A stretch of 64,000 nt of DNA from Streptomyces gelaticus (GTDB taxonomy: Bacteria > Actinomycetota > Actinomycetes > Streptomycetales > Streptomycetaceae), in assembly GCF_014649535.1 (NCBI RefSeq), contig NZ_BMTF01000011.1, forward strand, positions 62,001-126,000, read 5' to 3'. The notes under the pieces were generated by a model. It had not been told where the DNA came from, searched no databases, and saw nothing but the letters and a program-made list of their open reading frames with translations. Each line of letters opens with the position of its first letter. Position 1 is the first letter of the stretch. Positions 16,267-25,900 of the stretch are shown one piece after another. A program made the translations under genes and the position numbers.

Positions 16267-19200
16267 GTGACCGCACAGACATCCGGAGCATCCGAGGGGC
16301 TTCCCGAAGAAGGCTCGGGCCTGTCCCGTCGTACTCTGCTGCACCGTTCGGGCGCCGTCGGGCTGGGGACGTTATGGTTCGCGGGCGAGCCCGGCAGGAG
16401 CGCCGTCGCCCACGCGGACGAGAACCCGGACGGACGGACGGACGGCGACGGCCTCGTCCGGGTCGACACCCACGAGAGCGCCAATCTGTGCGCCGCGCTG
16501 TCGCCGGACGGACGGACGCTCGCCATCGACGCGCTCAACGCGATCTGGCTGCTGCCGGCCGGGGGCGGCACCGCACACCGGCTCACCGACGACGCGCTGG
16601 ACGCGACGCAGCCGCACTGGGCGCCGGACGGGAAGAGCCTGGTCTTCCAGTCCTTCCGGGCGGGTACGTACGACCTGTGGCGCATCGGCGCCGACGGGTC
16701 CGGGGCACGTCCGCTGACCACCGGGGACGGGTACGACCAGGAGCCCAAGTTCTCTCCCGACGGCCGGTTCGTCGCATTCGTCTCGGACCGGGACAACGCC
16801 TGCCGCATCGAGATCCTCGACACGGCGACGGGCATCCGGCGGGCGGTCACCCAGCAGGACCGGAACCTCTCGATGCCGACGTGGTCCGCCGACGGGCGAC
16901 AGGTGGCATACGTCGCGGACCAGGGGACGATCGAGGCGGTCGACGTGGCCTCGGGGACGATCCGGACGCTGCTGACCGGCCCCGCGGACGCCGCGCTGTA
17001 CGCCCCCTCGTTCGGGCCCGACGGCCGACTCGCGTACATCAGGGTCACCGGCCCGCGCACCGAACTCATGCTGGGGGACCGGGCCCTGACGAAGGACGAG
17101 GACGTCTTCCCGCTCGCCCCGGTCTGGCTGCCGTCCGGCGAAGTGCTCTACACCGCCGACGGCCGGATGTACCGGCGCACCGTCGGCGCAGGCGGGCGTA
17201 CCGAGGTCCCGTTCACCGCCACGGTGGAGGTGCGCCGGGTGGACCACGAGGCCCGGCGGGGCCCCGACCTCACCGACGACCGCCCCCAGGACGTCCTGGG
17301 CATCGCCGACCCGGCGCTCTCCCCCGACGGCCGGAAGATCGCCTTCCGGGCGTTGAACGCGCTGTGGCTGCTCTCCGGTGCCGAGCGCCCCGTCAAGATC
17401 GTCGCCGACGGCTACTTCAACTCCTCCCCCGACTGGGCACCCGACGGCCGGTCCCTCGTCTATGTCAGCGACCGGACGGGCACCGCGAACCTGTGGCGGT
17501 ACGACCTGGCGAAGGGCACCTCGGAACGGATCACCGATCTGCCGAACGCCCAGCTCGCGCCCCGCTGGTCACCCGACGGCTCCCGCATCGCCTACCAGGA
17601 CGAGAGCGGCGCGAACTGGGTGCTGACCCTGTCCGACGGCTCGGTCACCCGGGTCACCCCCTCGCTCTACCAGCCCGGCCCGGCCGCGTGGTCGCCCAAC
17701 GGCAAGATCCTGGCCCTCGCCGCGGCCGCCCCGTACTCCAGGCGCAGCCTCAACGGTGTGAATCAGATCCTCACCGTCGACCTGACCACGAACGAACTGC
17801 GCTACCAGCCGGTGGCACCGGGATGCTCGATCTCCACCCGCAACGGAGACGGCCCGCTGTGGACACCCGACGGCAGGCATCTCGTCGTCGGCATCGAGAG
17901 CCAGGCGTGGAAGGTCCCGGTGGACGCGGCCGCCCGGATCACCGGTGAGCCGGTGCGGATCACCGAGGAGATCACCGACTCCCTCTCCGTCGCCACGCGC
18001 AGTGGCAGGCTGCTCTACCTCTCGCTGGGCCGGCTGCGCACGGTGGGCCTCGACGGCGGCACGCCGCGCACCGTGCCGACCCGGCTGTCCTGGACCCGCC
18101 GTCCGGCCCCTGCGGGACGGACCGTGGTGCGGGCGGGCGCGGTGTGGGACGGTACGTCCGGCTCGCTGCGGCACGGCGCCGACGTCGTCCTGCGGGGCGG
18201 CCGGATCGAGGAGGTCGTGCGGCGCGGGAGCGTCCGGGGCGACCGGGTCGTCGACGCCGCGGACCTCACCGTCATGCCGGGCCTGATCGACACCCACAAC
18301 CACTGGCACTGGCGAGGCCCTCAATGGGGCGACCGGCAGGGCCGCGCCTGGCTCGCCTACGGCGTCACCACCAGCCGCACTCCGGCCGACCCGTCCTACC
18401 AGATGGTCGAGACGCGTGAGGCGCTGGCGGCCGGGACCAAGGTCGGGCCGCGCTACTTCGGCTCCGGAGACGGGTTCGAGGGAACCCGTGGCCGCCACCG
18501 CGTCATGCGACCGGTCCTCTCGCCCGAGCAGCTGGACCGGGACATCCGGCGGGCCCTGGCCCTCCGCTACGACCTGCTGAAGTCGTACATCCGGCTGCCG
18601 CTGGAGTACGAGCGGGAGGTCGTGGCACGCGGGCACGCCGCCGGCATCCCCGTGACCTCGCACTACCTCTACCCGGCGGCCCGTACCGGCCTGGACGGCA
18701 TGGAGCACACCGGGGGCGGCAACCGCCTCGGATACTCACGGACGCTGAGCTTCGCCGCCGGGCGGTCGTTCCAGGACTCGGTGGACCTGCTGGTGGCGAG
18801 TGGCATGTGGATCTCCACGACCATCCTGTTCGCCTCCGAACTGTTCGTCGAGGACCGTTCGCTCATCGAGGACGAGCGGACGCGGGTGCTCTACCCCGAC
18901 TGGGAGTACGGCCGGCTGGTCCAGAAGGCCGATGACGCGGCGTCGGGCGGTGCGGATGCCCAGCTCAATCACTCCTGGACCGTCGGGGACTGCGACCTGC
19001 TGCTGCGCGTGCACCGGGCCGGGGGGCTGGTCGTGGCGGGCACGGACTCGGCCCTGGACGACATCGGCATCAGCATCCACCAGAACCTGCGGGTCATGGT
19101 GAAGTACGGCTTCACCCCGCGCGAGGCACTGCTCACGGCCACCGGGAACGCCGCACGGGCCCTCGGTCTGGGCGACCGGCTGGGCAGGGTGGCGCCGGGC

Positions 19201-19461
19201 CATCTGGCCGACCTGGTGTGCGTCGCGGGAGACCCGCTCGCCGACATCGACGCGGCGGCGGCGGTGCGCCGGGTCATGGTCGGCGGCCACGCGTACGACG
19301 TACCGGAGCTGCTCGAACCGTTCCGTGCGTCCGCCACGGCCGCCGGCCGTGCCGCGCCCCGCAACACGGTCGGGGCCGCGGCGCCCAGCGCGCGCGGGAA
19401 TTCCGCGCACTACTGGCACAAGGCGGAATGGCAGCACGTCGGCTGCTGCCGCTCCCGCTGA
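16267..19461 (+). CDS. Tat-exported beta-propeller/amidohydrolase fusion protein
   Basis: A 1064-residue exported enzyme. A twin-arginine signal (SRRTLLHRSGAVGLGTLWFA) lies at residues ~20-45, followed by about 600 residues of TolB/PD40 propeller repeats with recurring LSPDGR/WSPDGS turns, and then a metal-dependent amidohydrolase. Metal and catalytic elements include LIDTHNHWHWRG (HxH), VTSHYLYPAA (His), MEHTGGG (His) and VAGTDSALDD (Asp). The C-terminal composite strand is GRVAPGHLADLVCVAGDP. Such proteins cleave cyclic amides, peptides or imidazolone-like substrates outside the cell. GTG at 16267 has AAGGGGG 7 bases upstream. It converges with the acyl-CoA ligase; membership of the biosynthetic cluster is possible but not shown. 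Confidence 0.9.
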   Translation: MTAQTSGASEGLPEEGSGLSRRTLLHRSGAVGLGTLWFAGEPGRSAVAHADENPDGRTDGDGLVRVDTHESANLCAALSPDGRTLAIDALNAIWLLPAGGGTAHRLTDDALDATQPHWAPDGKSLVFQSFRAGTYDLWRIGADGSGARPLTTGDGYDQEPKFSPDGRFVAFVSDRDNACRIEILDTATGIRRAVTQQDRNLSMPTWSADGRQVAYVADQGTIEAVDVASGTIRTLLTGPADAALYAPSFGPDGRLAYIRVTGPRTELMLGDRALTKDEDVFPLAPVWLPSGEVLYTADGRMYRRTVGAGGRTEVPFTATVEVRRVDHEARRGPDLTDDRPQDVLGIADPALSPDGRKIAFRALNALWLLSGAERPVKIVADGYFNSSPDWAPDGRSLVYVSDRTGTANLWRYDLAKGTSERITDLPNAQLAPRWSPDGSRIAYQDESGANWVLTLSDGSVTRVTPSLYQPGPAAWSPNGKILALAAAAPYSRRSLNGVNQILTVDLTTNELRYQPVAPGCSISTRNGDGPLWTPDGRHLVVGIESQAWKVPVDAAARITGEPVRITEEITDSLSVATRSGRLLYLSLGRLRTVGLDGGTPRTVPTRLSWTRRPAPAGRTVVRAGAVWDGTSGSLRHGADVVLRGGRIEEVVRRGSVRGDRVVDAADLTVMPGLIDTHNHWHWRGPQWGDRQGRAWLAYGVTTSRTPADPSYQMVETREALAAGTKVGPRYFGSGDGFEGTRGRHRVMRPVLSPEQLDRDIRRALALRYDLLKSYIRLPLEYEREVVARGHAAGIPVTSHYLYPAARTGLDGMEHTGGGNRLGYSRTLSFAAGRSFQDSVDLLVASGMWISTTILFASELFVEDRSLIEDERTRVLYPDWEYGRLVQKADDAASGGADAQLNHSWTVGDCDLLLRVHRAGGLVVAGTDSALDDIGISIHQNLRVMVKYGFTPREALLTATGNAARALGLGDRLGRVAPGHLADLVCVAGDPLADIDAAAAVRRVMVGGHAYDVPELLEPFRASATAAGRAAPRNTVGAAAPSARGNSAHYWHKAEWQHVGCCRSR

Positions 19462-19482
19462 TTTCGCACACACCGGAACATG

Positions 19483-19516
19483 GGCTCCGGGGCCGGTTTC
19501 GACCGATCCCGGAGCC
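19483..19516. terminator. Inverted repeat between convergent genes
   Basis: GGCTCCGGG at 19483-19491 pairs with CCCGGAGCC at 19508-19516 around a 16-base loop. It sits between the amidohydrolase stop and the converging ligase stop, so it is a plausible bidirectional terminator, though the loop is long and there is no T-run. Confidence 0.5.
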
Positions 19517-19539
19517 TGTTCGGGAATTGCTTTCCTGAA

Positions 19540-21111
19540 TCAGTTCACCTGTCGGTCGCGTTCGGTCCAGAAATCCTTGCGGATTTCCCGTCTGAGTATT
19601 TTTCCGCTGGGGTTGCGCGGAATCCGCTCGATGAACTCGTAACCGCTCGGGGACTTGAAATCGGCAAGCCGGCCCTGGAGGTGGAGTTTCAGTTCCCGAG
19701 GGGTCGCCGACATCTCCGGACGCAGCACGACGAAGGCCCGCACCGCCTCGCCCCAGCGTTCGTCGGGCACCCCTATGACGGCCGCCTCGGCGACCGCCGG
19801 GTGGGTGCACAGCGCGTTCTCCACCTCCGCCGGGTAGACGTTCTCACCGGCGACGATGACGGTGTCCTTGAGACGGTCGCACACATAGACGTAGCCGTCC
19901 TCGTCGAGGTATCCGGCGTCCCCGGTGTGCAGCCAGCCGTCGGCGAGGGTCTCCTCCGTCGCCTCCTTCATGTTCCAGTACTCCAGCATCACCGCGGGCG
20001 TGCGCAGACAGATCTCCCCTACGGCGCCGGGTTCGAGGGCGTTGCCCTTCTCGTCGACCACCTGCACCGAGACTCCGGGATACGGGCGCCCCGCCGCGCG
20101 CAGCCGCGGACTGCCCGGACGGTGGTCCGAGGGCGGCAGGCACAGCGCGGTGTTGCCGCTCTCCGTGAGCCCGTACAGCTGGCCCAGCCGGCAGTCGAGG
20201 ACTTCCATGCACTGGAGCATCAGCGTCTCGGAGATCGGGGACCCGCCGTACGTGACCAGGCGCAGCGACTCGAAGTCGGCGGGGCCCACGCCGCGTTCGG
20301 CCAGCATCATCTGGAGCATCGACGGCACGGCGAGGGTGGTCGTGACGCCGAGCTCCCGGATCAGTCGCACGGCGTCGTGCGGGGTGAACATGCGCATGGC
20401 CACGCTGGTCGCTCCGGCGTTGAACGCCTGCATGGCCCACCAGATGCCTGCCACATGGAAGCCGGGGATGCTGATCAGGCTGACGTCCCCGGGGCGCCAG
20501 TCGATCCAGTCGAGACCGTGCTCCGCGAGCAGATCGCGGATCGCGAAGAAGCTGCGGTGGGCGAGGACGACGCCCTTCGGCAGGCCCGTGGTGCCGCTGG
20601 TGTAGATCTGCGTGACCGGGTCGTCGGGCGCGGCCTCGACGGCGAGCCCGTGGTCCGGATGGCCGGCCTTCCACTCCCGGAAGCCCTTGCCCCGGCCGGA
20701 GCGGCCGTCGAGTCCGACGATCTCGGGCAGGGCGGGCAGCTCCGGGCGGATCCGGGCCGCCATCTCCTCGTACTCCCTCTCCACGAAGACGAGTGCGGCG
20801 CCCGAGTCGCGCAGGATGTGCTCCACCTCCCCCGGGCTGAGCCGCCAGTTGACCGGGACGAGCACCGCTCCGGTCTTGGCGCAGGCGAAGAAGATCTCGT
20901 AGTAGTCCTCGGACTCCTTGCCCAGGTAGGCGACGCGGGAGCCGCGCCCGGCGCCGGCGGCGAGCAGGGCACGGGCCGAACGGTTGCTCTCCCGGTGCAG
21001 TTGCTCGTACGTGACCTCCCGGCCCTCGCAGCTCACGGCGGTGCGCCGGGCGTGGTGGGTCGCGTGGAACGCCACCGTGTCGGCGGCGGTTGTGAGGTTC
21101 GGGTAATACAT
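19540..21111 (-). CDS. Acyl-CoA ligase (class I adenylate-forming enzyme)
   Basis: A 523-residue ANL-family acyl-CoA ligase. Core motifs: P-loop IYTSGTTGLPKGVVLAHR, then YGLTESGN, the hinge WLHTGDAGYLDEDGYVYV and the catalytic-Lys end motif NPSGKILRREIRKDFW. The N- and C-terminal domains are complete and there is no FAAL-type insertion visible, so it should make acyl-CoA rather than stop at the adenylate. It is the last gene of the minus-strand PKS set and starts 24 bases after the pseudo-ketosynthase gene. It could activate a free fatty acid for the PKS, or recapture a released polyketide acid as the acyl donor for the alpha-oxoamine synthase. These roles are inferred from context. Confidence 0.9.
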   Translation of the reverse strand: MYYPNLTTAADTVAFHATHHARRTAVSCEGREVTYEQLHRESNRSARALLAAGAGRGSRVAYLGKESEDYYEIFFACAKTGAVLVPVNWRLSPGEVEHILRDSGAALVFVEREYEEMAARIRPELPALPEIVGLDGRSGRGKGFREWKAGHPDHGLAVEAAPDDPVTQIYTSGTTGLPKGVVLAHRSFFAIRDLLAEHGLDWIDWRPGDVSLISIPGFHVAGIWWAMQAFNAGATSVAMRMFTPHDAVRLIRELGVTTTLAVPSMLQMMLAERGVGPADFESLRLVTYGGSPISETLMLQCMEVLDCRLGQLYGLTESGNTALCLPPSDHRPGSPRLRAAGRPYPGVSVQVVDEKGNALEPGAVGEICLRTPAVMLEYWNMKEATEETLADGWLHTGDAGYLDEDGYVYVCDRLKDTVIVAGENVYPAEVENALCTHPAVAEAAVIGVPDERWGEAVRAFVVLRPEMSATPRELKLHLQGRLADFKSPSGYEFIERIPRNPSGKILRREIRKDFWTERDRQVN

Positions 21112-21135
21112 GCGGGGTTTCCTGTCCGTGGAATT

Positions 21136-22995
21136 TCAGAGCCAGTTGTGGTGATCGGGCCAGTGCCGCCGTCCGACGAGTGCGGGGCCCGGGAGGTGGA
21201 GCAGCCGGGGGCCCGCGGTGGTCTCGGGCCACAGCTCGGCGGTGGCAGGGGCTTCCCCGGCCAGATACCGCCGGACGTGCCGCGCCGGGCCGGCGGCGGA
21301 CTCCGGGGAGCCCTCGCCGTCGAAGCCCGTGCAGGGGGCGCCCGATGCCGCACGTTCCAGCGCGGCCAGGAGGCCGGAGCGGTCGTGGACGACGGCCGCG
21401 TACCGGACGGCACGGTGGTCACGGCCCTCGGCGAGCGTCCGGCAGACGGCGGCGGGAGACCAGTCGGCGCTCTCCCGCAGATGCCTGGCCAGCCGGCCGG
21501 CCGTGCCGGCCAGCGCCTCGGCGTTGTGCGCCGACAGCAGCAGCGGCCAGGGGCCCTCGTCCCCGGCGGCCCCGTCGTCCGGGGCCGGGCGCTCCGGAAC
21601 ACTCTCCAGCACGACGTGGCCGAGGGTGCCGCAGAAACCGAAGCCGCTGACGGCCGCCCGCCTTCTGCCCTCCGTGGGCCAGGCGAGCGGCTTCGCGGCG
21701 AGCCGCAGCGCCGTCCGGTCCCACGGGATGCCGGGGTCGGCCTCGTCCTCGCCCGGCTGCGGCGGGATCTCCGCGTGGGCGAGCGCCAGCACCGTCTTCA
21801 TCAGCCCGGGAGCGCCGGAGGCGGTCTCCAGGTAGCCGATGTTCGCCTTGCACGAGCCGATGTACAGCGGCGGCGCGCCGGGCGCGCGACGTGCGTACGC
21901 GTCGGCCAGGGCCTCGGCCTCGATCTGACCGCCGATCCGGGACCCGTTGGCCTGCGCCTCGACGTAACTCACGTCCTCGGGGGCCGTGCCCGCGTCGTGC
22001 AGCGCCCGTTCGATCACCGCCCGCTGGCCGCGCGCCGGGGCCACCGAGATGCTGGGGCGGTCGCCCTGGGCATGGACGGCGCTGCCGCGCACGAGCGCGT
22101 ACGGCCGGTCCCCGTCGGCCACGGCGTCCGCGTACCGCTTGAGGACCACGACCCCGCAGCCCTCGCCGCGGACGTGTCCGTCGGCCCGCCGGGTGAAGGG
22201 CCTGCTGCGGCCGGAGGGCGAGAGCATCCCGGCGCGGTCGAGGATGCCGGTGCTGAACGGGGAGAGCAGCAGGTTGCAGGTGCCGACGAGGGCGACGTCG
22301 CACTCGTGGGCGCGCAGCGCCCGCACCGCAAGGTGCACGGCGGTCAGCATGGACGAGGACGCGGTGTCCACGGTGACCGCCGGGCCGTTGAGCCCCAAGG
22401 ACAACGCGATCCGGCCGCTGAAGGCGCTGGGCGAGGAGCCCGTGCTCATGTGCGGCGACAGGCCGGTGCCGGGGACCCCGCCGCGCAGCCAGGCGTACGG
22501 GTACTCCACCGGCCCGGCGACCGCGTAGACACCGACGTCACGCCCCCGCAGGCGCTGACGGGAGAGGTTGGCGTCCGCGAGTGCCTGGGCGGCGGCCTCC
22601 AGGAGCAGGCGCTGCTGCGGGTCCATGTGGCGGGCCTCCTCTTCGGAGATGCCGAACCAGTCGGCGTCGAAGAGGTCCACATCCGTCAGGTAGGCGCCCT
22701 GGCCGAGCCGTCCGGCCAGCGGCGCCAGGTCCGGTGCCGCCAGGTTCCAGCGCGGCCGGCCGAGGCTGTCGACGGGCACCCCGGCCGTCTCGGTGGGCAG
22801 GACCCGCCCCTCGCGCAGCGCGCTCCACAGGGCCCGGGGGTCGTCGAGCCCTCCCGGCAGCCGGCAGCCCATGCCGATGACGGCGACCGGCTGCGTCCGC
22901 TCGTGGTGCTGCCGGGCCAGCATCACCATGAGCTGCTTCTTCGACAGGGTCTCCAGGTGGTCGATGTAGCTCGTCACCTTCGGGCCGCCCGTCAC
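21136..22995 (-). CDS. Catalytically altered ketosynthase-like protein (pseudo-KS)
   Basis: A 619-residue stand-alone type I ketosynthase homologue. A short N-terminal helix (SYIDHLETLSKKQLMVML) leads into VAVIGMGCRLPGG. The KS fold is well conserved, but every catalytic residue is changed: the active-site Cys is Ser213 (DTASSSML, codon TCC at 22357-22359), the first His is Gln348 (VEAQANGS) and the second His is Tyr388 (NIGYLETASG). The C-terminal ~150 residues resemble the KS-AT linker and end in a PKS post-AT-like peptide (ALVGRRHWPDHHNWL), yet there is no AT. GTG at 22993-22995 overlaps the PKS stop (GTGA), so it is made stoichiometrically with the PKS. It cannot do Claisen condensation by the normal mechanism; a chain-length, docking, hydrolysis or transfer role is possible. 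Confidence 0.9.
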   Translation of the reverse strand: MTGGPKVTSYIDHLETLSKKQLMVMLARQHHERTQPVAVIGMGCRLPGGLDDPRALWSALREGRVLPTETAGVPVDSLGRPRWNLAAPDLAPLAGRLGQGAYLTDVDLFDADWFGISEEEARHMDPQQRLLLEAAAQALADANLSRQRLRGRDVGVYAVAGPVEYPYAWLRGGVPGTGLSPHMSTGSSPSAFSGRIALSLGLNGPAVTVDTASSSMLTAVHLAVRALRAHECDVALVGTCNLLLSPFSTGILDRAGMLSPSGRSRPFTRRADGHVRGEGCGVVVLKRYADAVADGDRPYALVRGSAVHAQGDRPSISVAPARGQRAVIERALHDAGTAPEDVSYVEAQANGSRIGGQIEAEALADAYARRAPGAPPLYIGSCKANIGYLETASGAPGLMKTVLALAHAEIPPQPGEDEADPGIPWDRTALRLAAKPLAWPTEGRRRAAVSGFGFCGTLGHVVLESVPERPAPDDGAAGDEGPWPLLLSAHNAEALAGTAGRLARHLRESADWSPAAVCRTLAEGRDHRAVRYAAVVHDRSGLLAALERAASGAPCTGFDGEGSPESAAGPARHVRRYLAGEAPATAELWPETTAGPRLLHLPGPALVGRRHWPDHHNWL

Positions 22996-25900
22996 TCGAA
23001 CATCCCGCGCAGGGCGGCGAGTTCGTCGTCCGCCTCGGCGTCGGTCAGCTCGCGCACGTCCTCGCCGGGCGACGGCCGCGGCGGTGCGGCCGGTTCCTCC
23101 TGGGCCCGGTCCGGTACGAGCTGCTCGTCGACGAAGGCGGCCAGGGACCGCACGGCGGGGTGGTCGAAGAGGGTGGAGGCGGGCAGCGGGATCCCGAGCG
23201 CGGTCTCCAGGGCGTTCTTCAGTTCCACCGAGCCGAGCGAATCGAGTCCGAGATCCACCAGCCGTGCGTCGAGATCGATCTCCTCGGGCGAGTCGTACCT
23301 CAGTACGTGCGCGATCCGGTCCCGCAGCAGTTCGCGGAGTGCGACCTCGCGCTCGGGCTTCGGCCGTCCGAGCAGCGCGTCGATGTCGAACGCGGACCGT
23401 TCCGCTCCGCCTCCGCGTCCCGAACGCAGCTCGTCGAAGAGCGAGTTGGGGGTGGGCAGGGCGTCGATGTAGGCATCCCAGCCGAACTCGCCGACGACGG
23501 TCTGGGCGCGGGGCCGGGCGAGGGCGGTGAACAGCGCGTTCAACGCCGCGCCGGGCTTGATGAACTTCAGCCCGCGCGCCTCGATGCCCTCGATCTGGCG
23601 CCCGGTGAGCGCGGCGGCCATGCCGATCTCGCCCCACGGGCCCCAGTTGACGCTGAGTCCGGGCAGGCCCGCGGCCGCCCGCCACTGCATGAGGACGTCC
23701 ATGTAGGCGTTGCCCGCCGCGTAGTTGGCCTGGCCGGCGGCGCCGAGTACCGAGGAGACCGAGGAGTAGCCGACGAAGAACCGGACCGTGGGGACCTCGG
23801 CGACCGCGCGGTGCAGCAGCCAGGTGCCGTGGACCTTGGCACGCAGGACGGTGTCCATGCTCTCCCAGGTCTGGGCGGCGAGCGGGGCGTCGGCGAGGAC
23901 GCCCGCGGCGTGCAGGACGCCCCCCAGGGGGTGGGGTCCCGCGGCGGCCTCCTCGACGATCCGCCGTACGTCGGCCGCATCGGCGATGTCCCCCTGGTGG
24001 ACGCGGACTTCGACGCCCTCACCGAGTCCGGCGGCGATCGCGGCCCGCTCGCCCTCGTCGACGGCGCGACGGCTGACGAGCGCGATGTGCCGGGCTCCCT
24101 CCCGCACCAGCTTGCGCGCGGAGGCCAGCCCGAGCGCGCCGAGGCCGCCGGTGACGAGGTACGTCTCCCCCGCGTCGATGTCCACCGGCCGTGCGGGCAG
24201 ATCGCGTTCGTCGCGGAACTCCAGCACGATCTTGCCGAGGTTGGCACCCCGGCTCAGGACGCCGAAGGCCTCCTCGGTCTCGTCGAGCGAGTAGCCGACC
24301 ACCGGCAGGGGGGTCAGCCGGCCGGCCTCGATGTGCTCGGCGACCGTCCGCAGAATGCCGCCGTTGAGGCGTTCGAGCTCCTCGGCGGGCAGTTCGCTGA
24401 GGTCGAAGTTGTGGTAGCCGACGTCGGGGCGCCGCGCCCGCATCTCCTCGGGCGACCAGATGCCGATCTTGCCGAGTTCGACGAAGCGTCCGTCCACGGC
24501 GAGACAGCGCAGTCCTGCCGGGATGTAGTCCTTGTTGAGGCTGTTGAGGACGATGTCGACCCCTCGGCCCCCGGTGGCCTCCAGCACCTCGTCGGCGAAG
24601 TCGAGGGTGCGGGAGTTCATGATGTGCGCCACGCCCTGGGAGCGCAGCAGGGGCCATTTGCGGGGGCTGGCGGTGGCGTACACCTCGGCTCCCGCGAGCC
24701 GGGCGAGCTGGACGGCCGCCTGTCCGACGCCGCCGGCGGCCGCGTGGATCAGGACCCGGTCGCCCGCCTTGATCCCCGCGAGGTGGTGCAGTGCGTGGTG
24801 GGCCGTGACGAACGCGGCGGGCAGTCCGGCCGCCTCGGTGAAGGTGAGATTGCCGGGCTTGTGCACGACGACCGTGGACGGGACGGTCACCCGCCGCCGC
24901 ATGGAGCCGATCCGGCTCAGCACCACCTCGTCACCGGGCGAGAACGCGGCGTCGGGTCCCGCCTCGACGACGGTTCCGGAGGCCTCGAAGCCGAGCGGCA
25001 GGGGCTCGTACGGGATGCCGTGGTCCAGCGCGTACTGGCGCAGCATCCCGAGCGCGTTCAGGACGTCCTTGAAGTTGAGACCGGCCGCGTGGACCTGGAC
25101 GGTGACCTCGTCGCCGGTGGGCGGGTGGTCCTCGACGGGTACGGGCCGGACGGCGGAGAACCGGCCGTACTCGGTGATCGTGAGTTCGGCGTTGGCGTCG
25201 TCGCGTGTCGTGGGGACGGGCGGGGAGAGCCTCTTCACATGCCGGATGCCGGAGCGGTAGGCGATCTGGTGCTCGCCGCCCGCGCCGTCACCGGCGAGCC
25301 ACTCGTCGACGAGCGGCTGGAGGCCGGTTCCGTCGAGGTCGAGCAGGACGGTCCGCAGTGCCGGGTACTCGTTGAGCAGGACCGCGCCGAACCCCCACAG
25401 GGCGGCGGCCCCGAGGGAGTCCTGGGACACGGTGGCGGCGGTGTCGCCGGGCAGCCACTGGGCGCGTTCGGTCACGAGCACGACCCGCGGGCCGCGGCCG
25501 GCGGCCGGGCCGGTGGCCGCGGCCACCAGGGCGAGCAGCTCGCGGAAGTTGTGCTCGGTCTCGGTGCGCAGCCGCTCTTCGCCCTCGGCCGTGGGCTCGG
25601 GCGTCCAGAACCAGCACAGGTCCGTGACGGCGCCGTCCTCGGCCAGCAGAGCGGCGGCGGTGGCCGCGTCGGGGGCGTGCAGGGCCTCGATTCCGGTGCC
25701 GGCGAGCCGGTCGGACAGGTCGTCCGGCAGGCCGTCGCCCGGCCGGACGACCAGAATCCGGCGGTCCTCCCCACCGGTCCGGGCGGAGGGCAGCGACCGC
25801 TTGAGCCACCGGGGGCGCAGCAGCATGCGCTCGGCGGGGTCGGCCGGGGCGTCGGCGACGCGCTTGAGACGTACACCCTTGACGACGAAGACCGTCCGGG

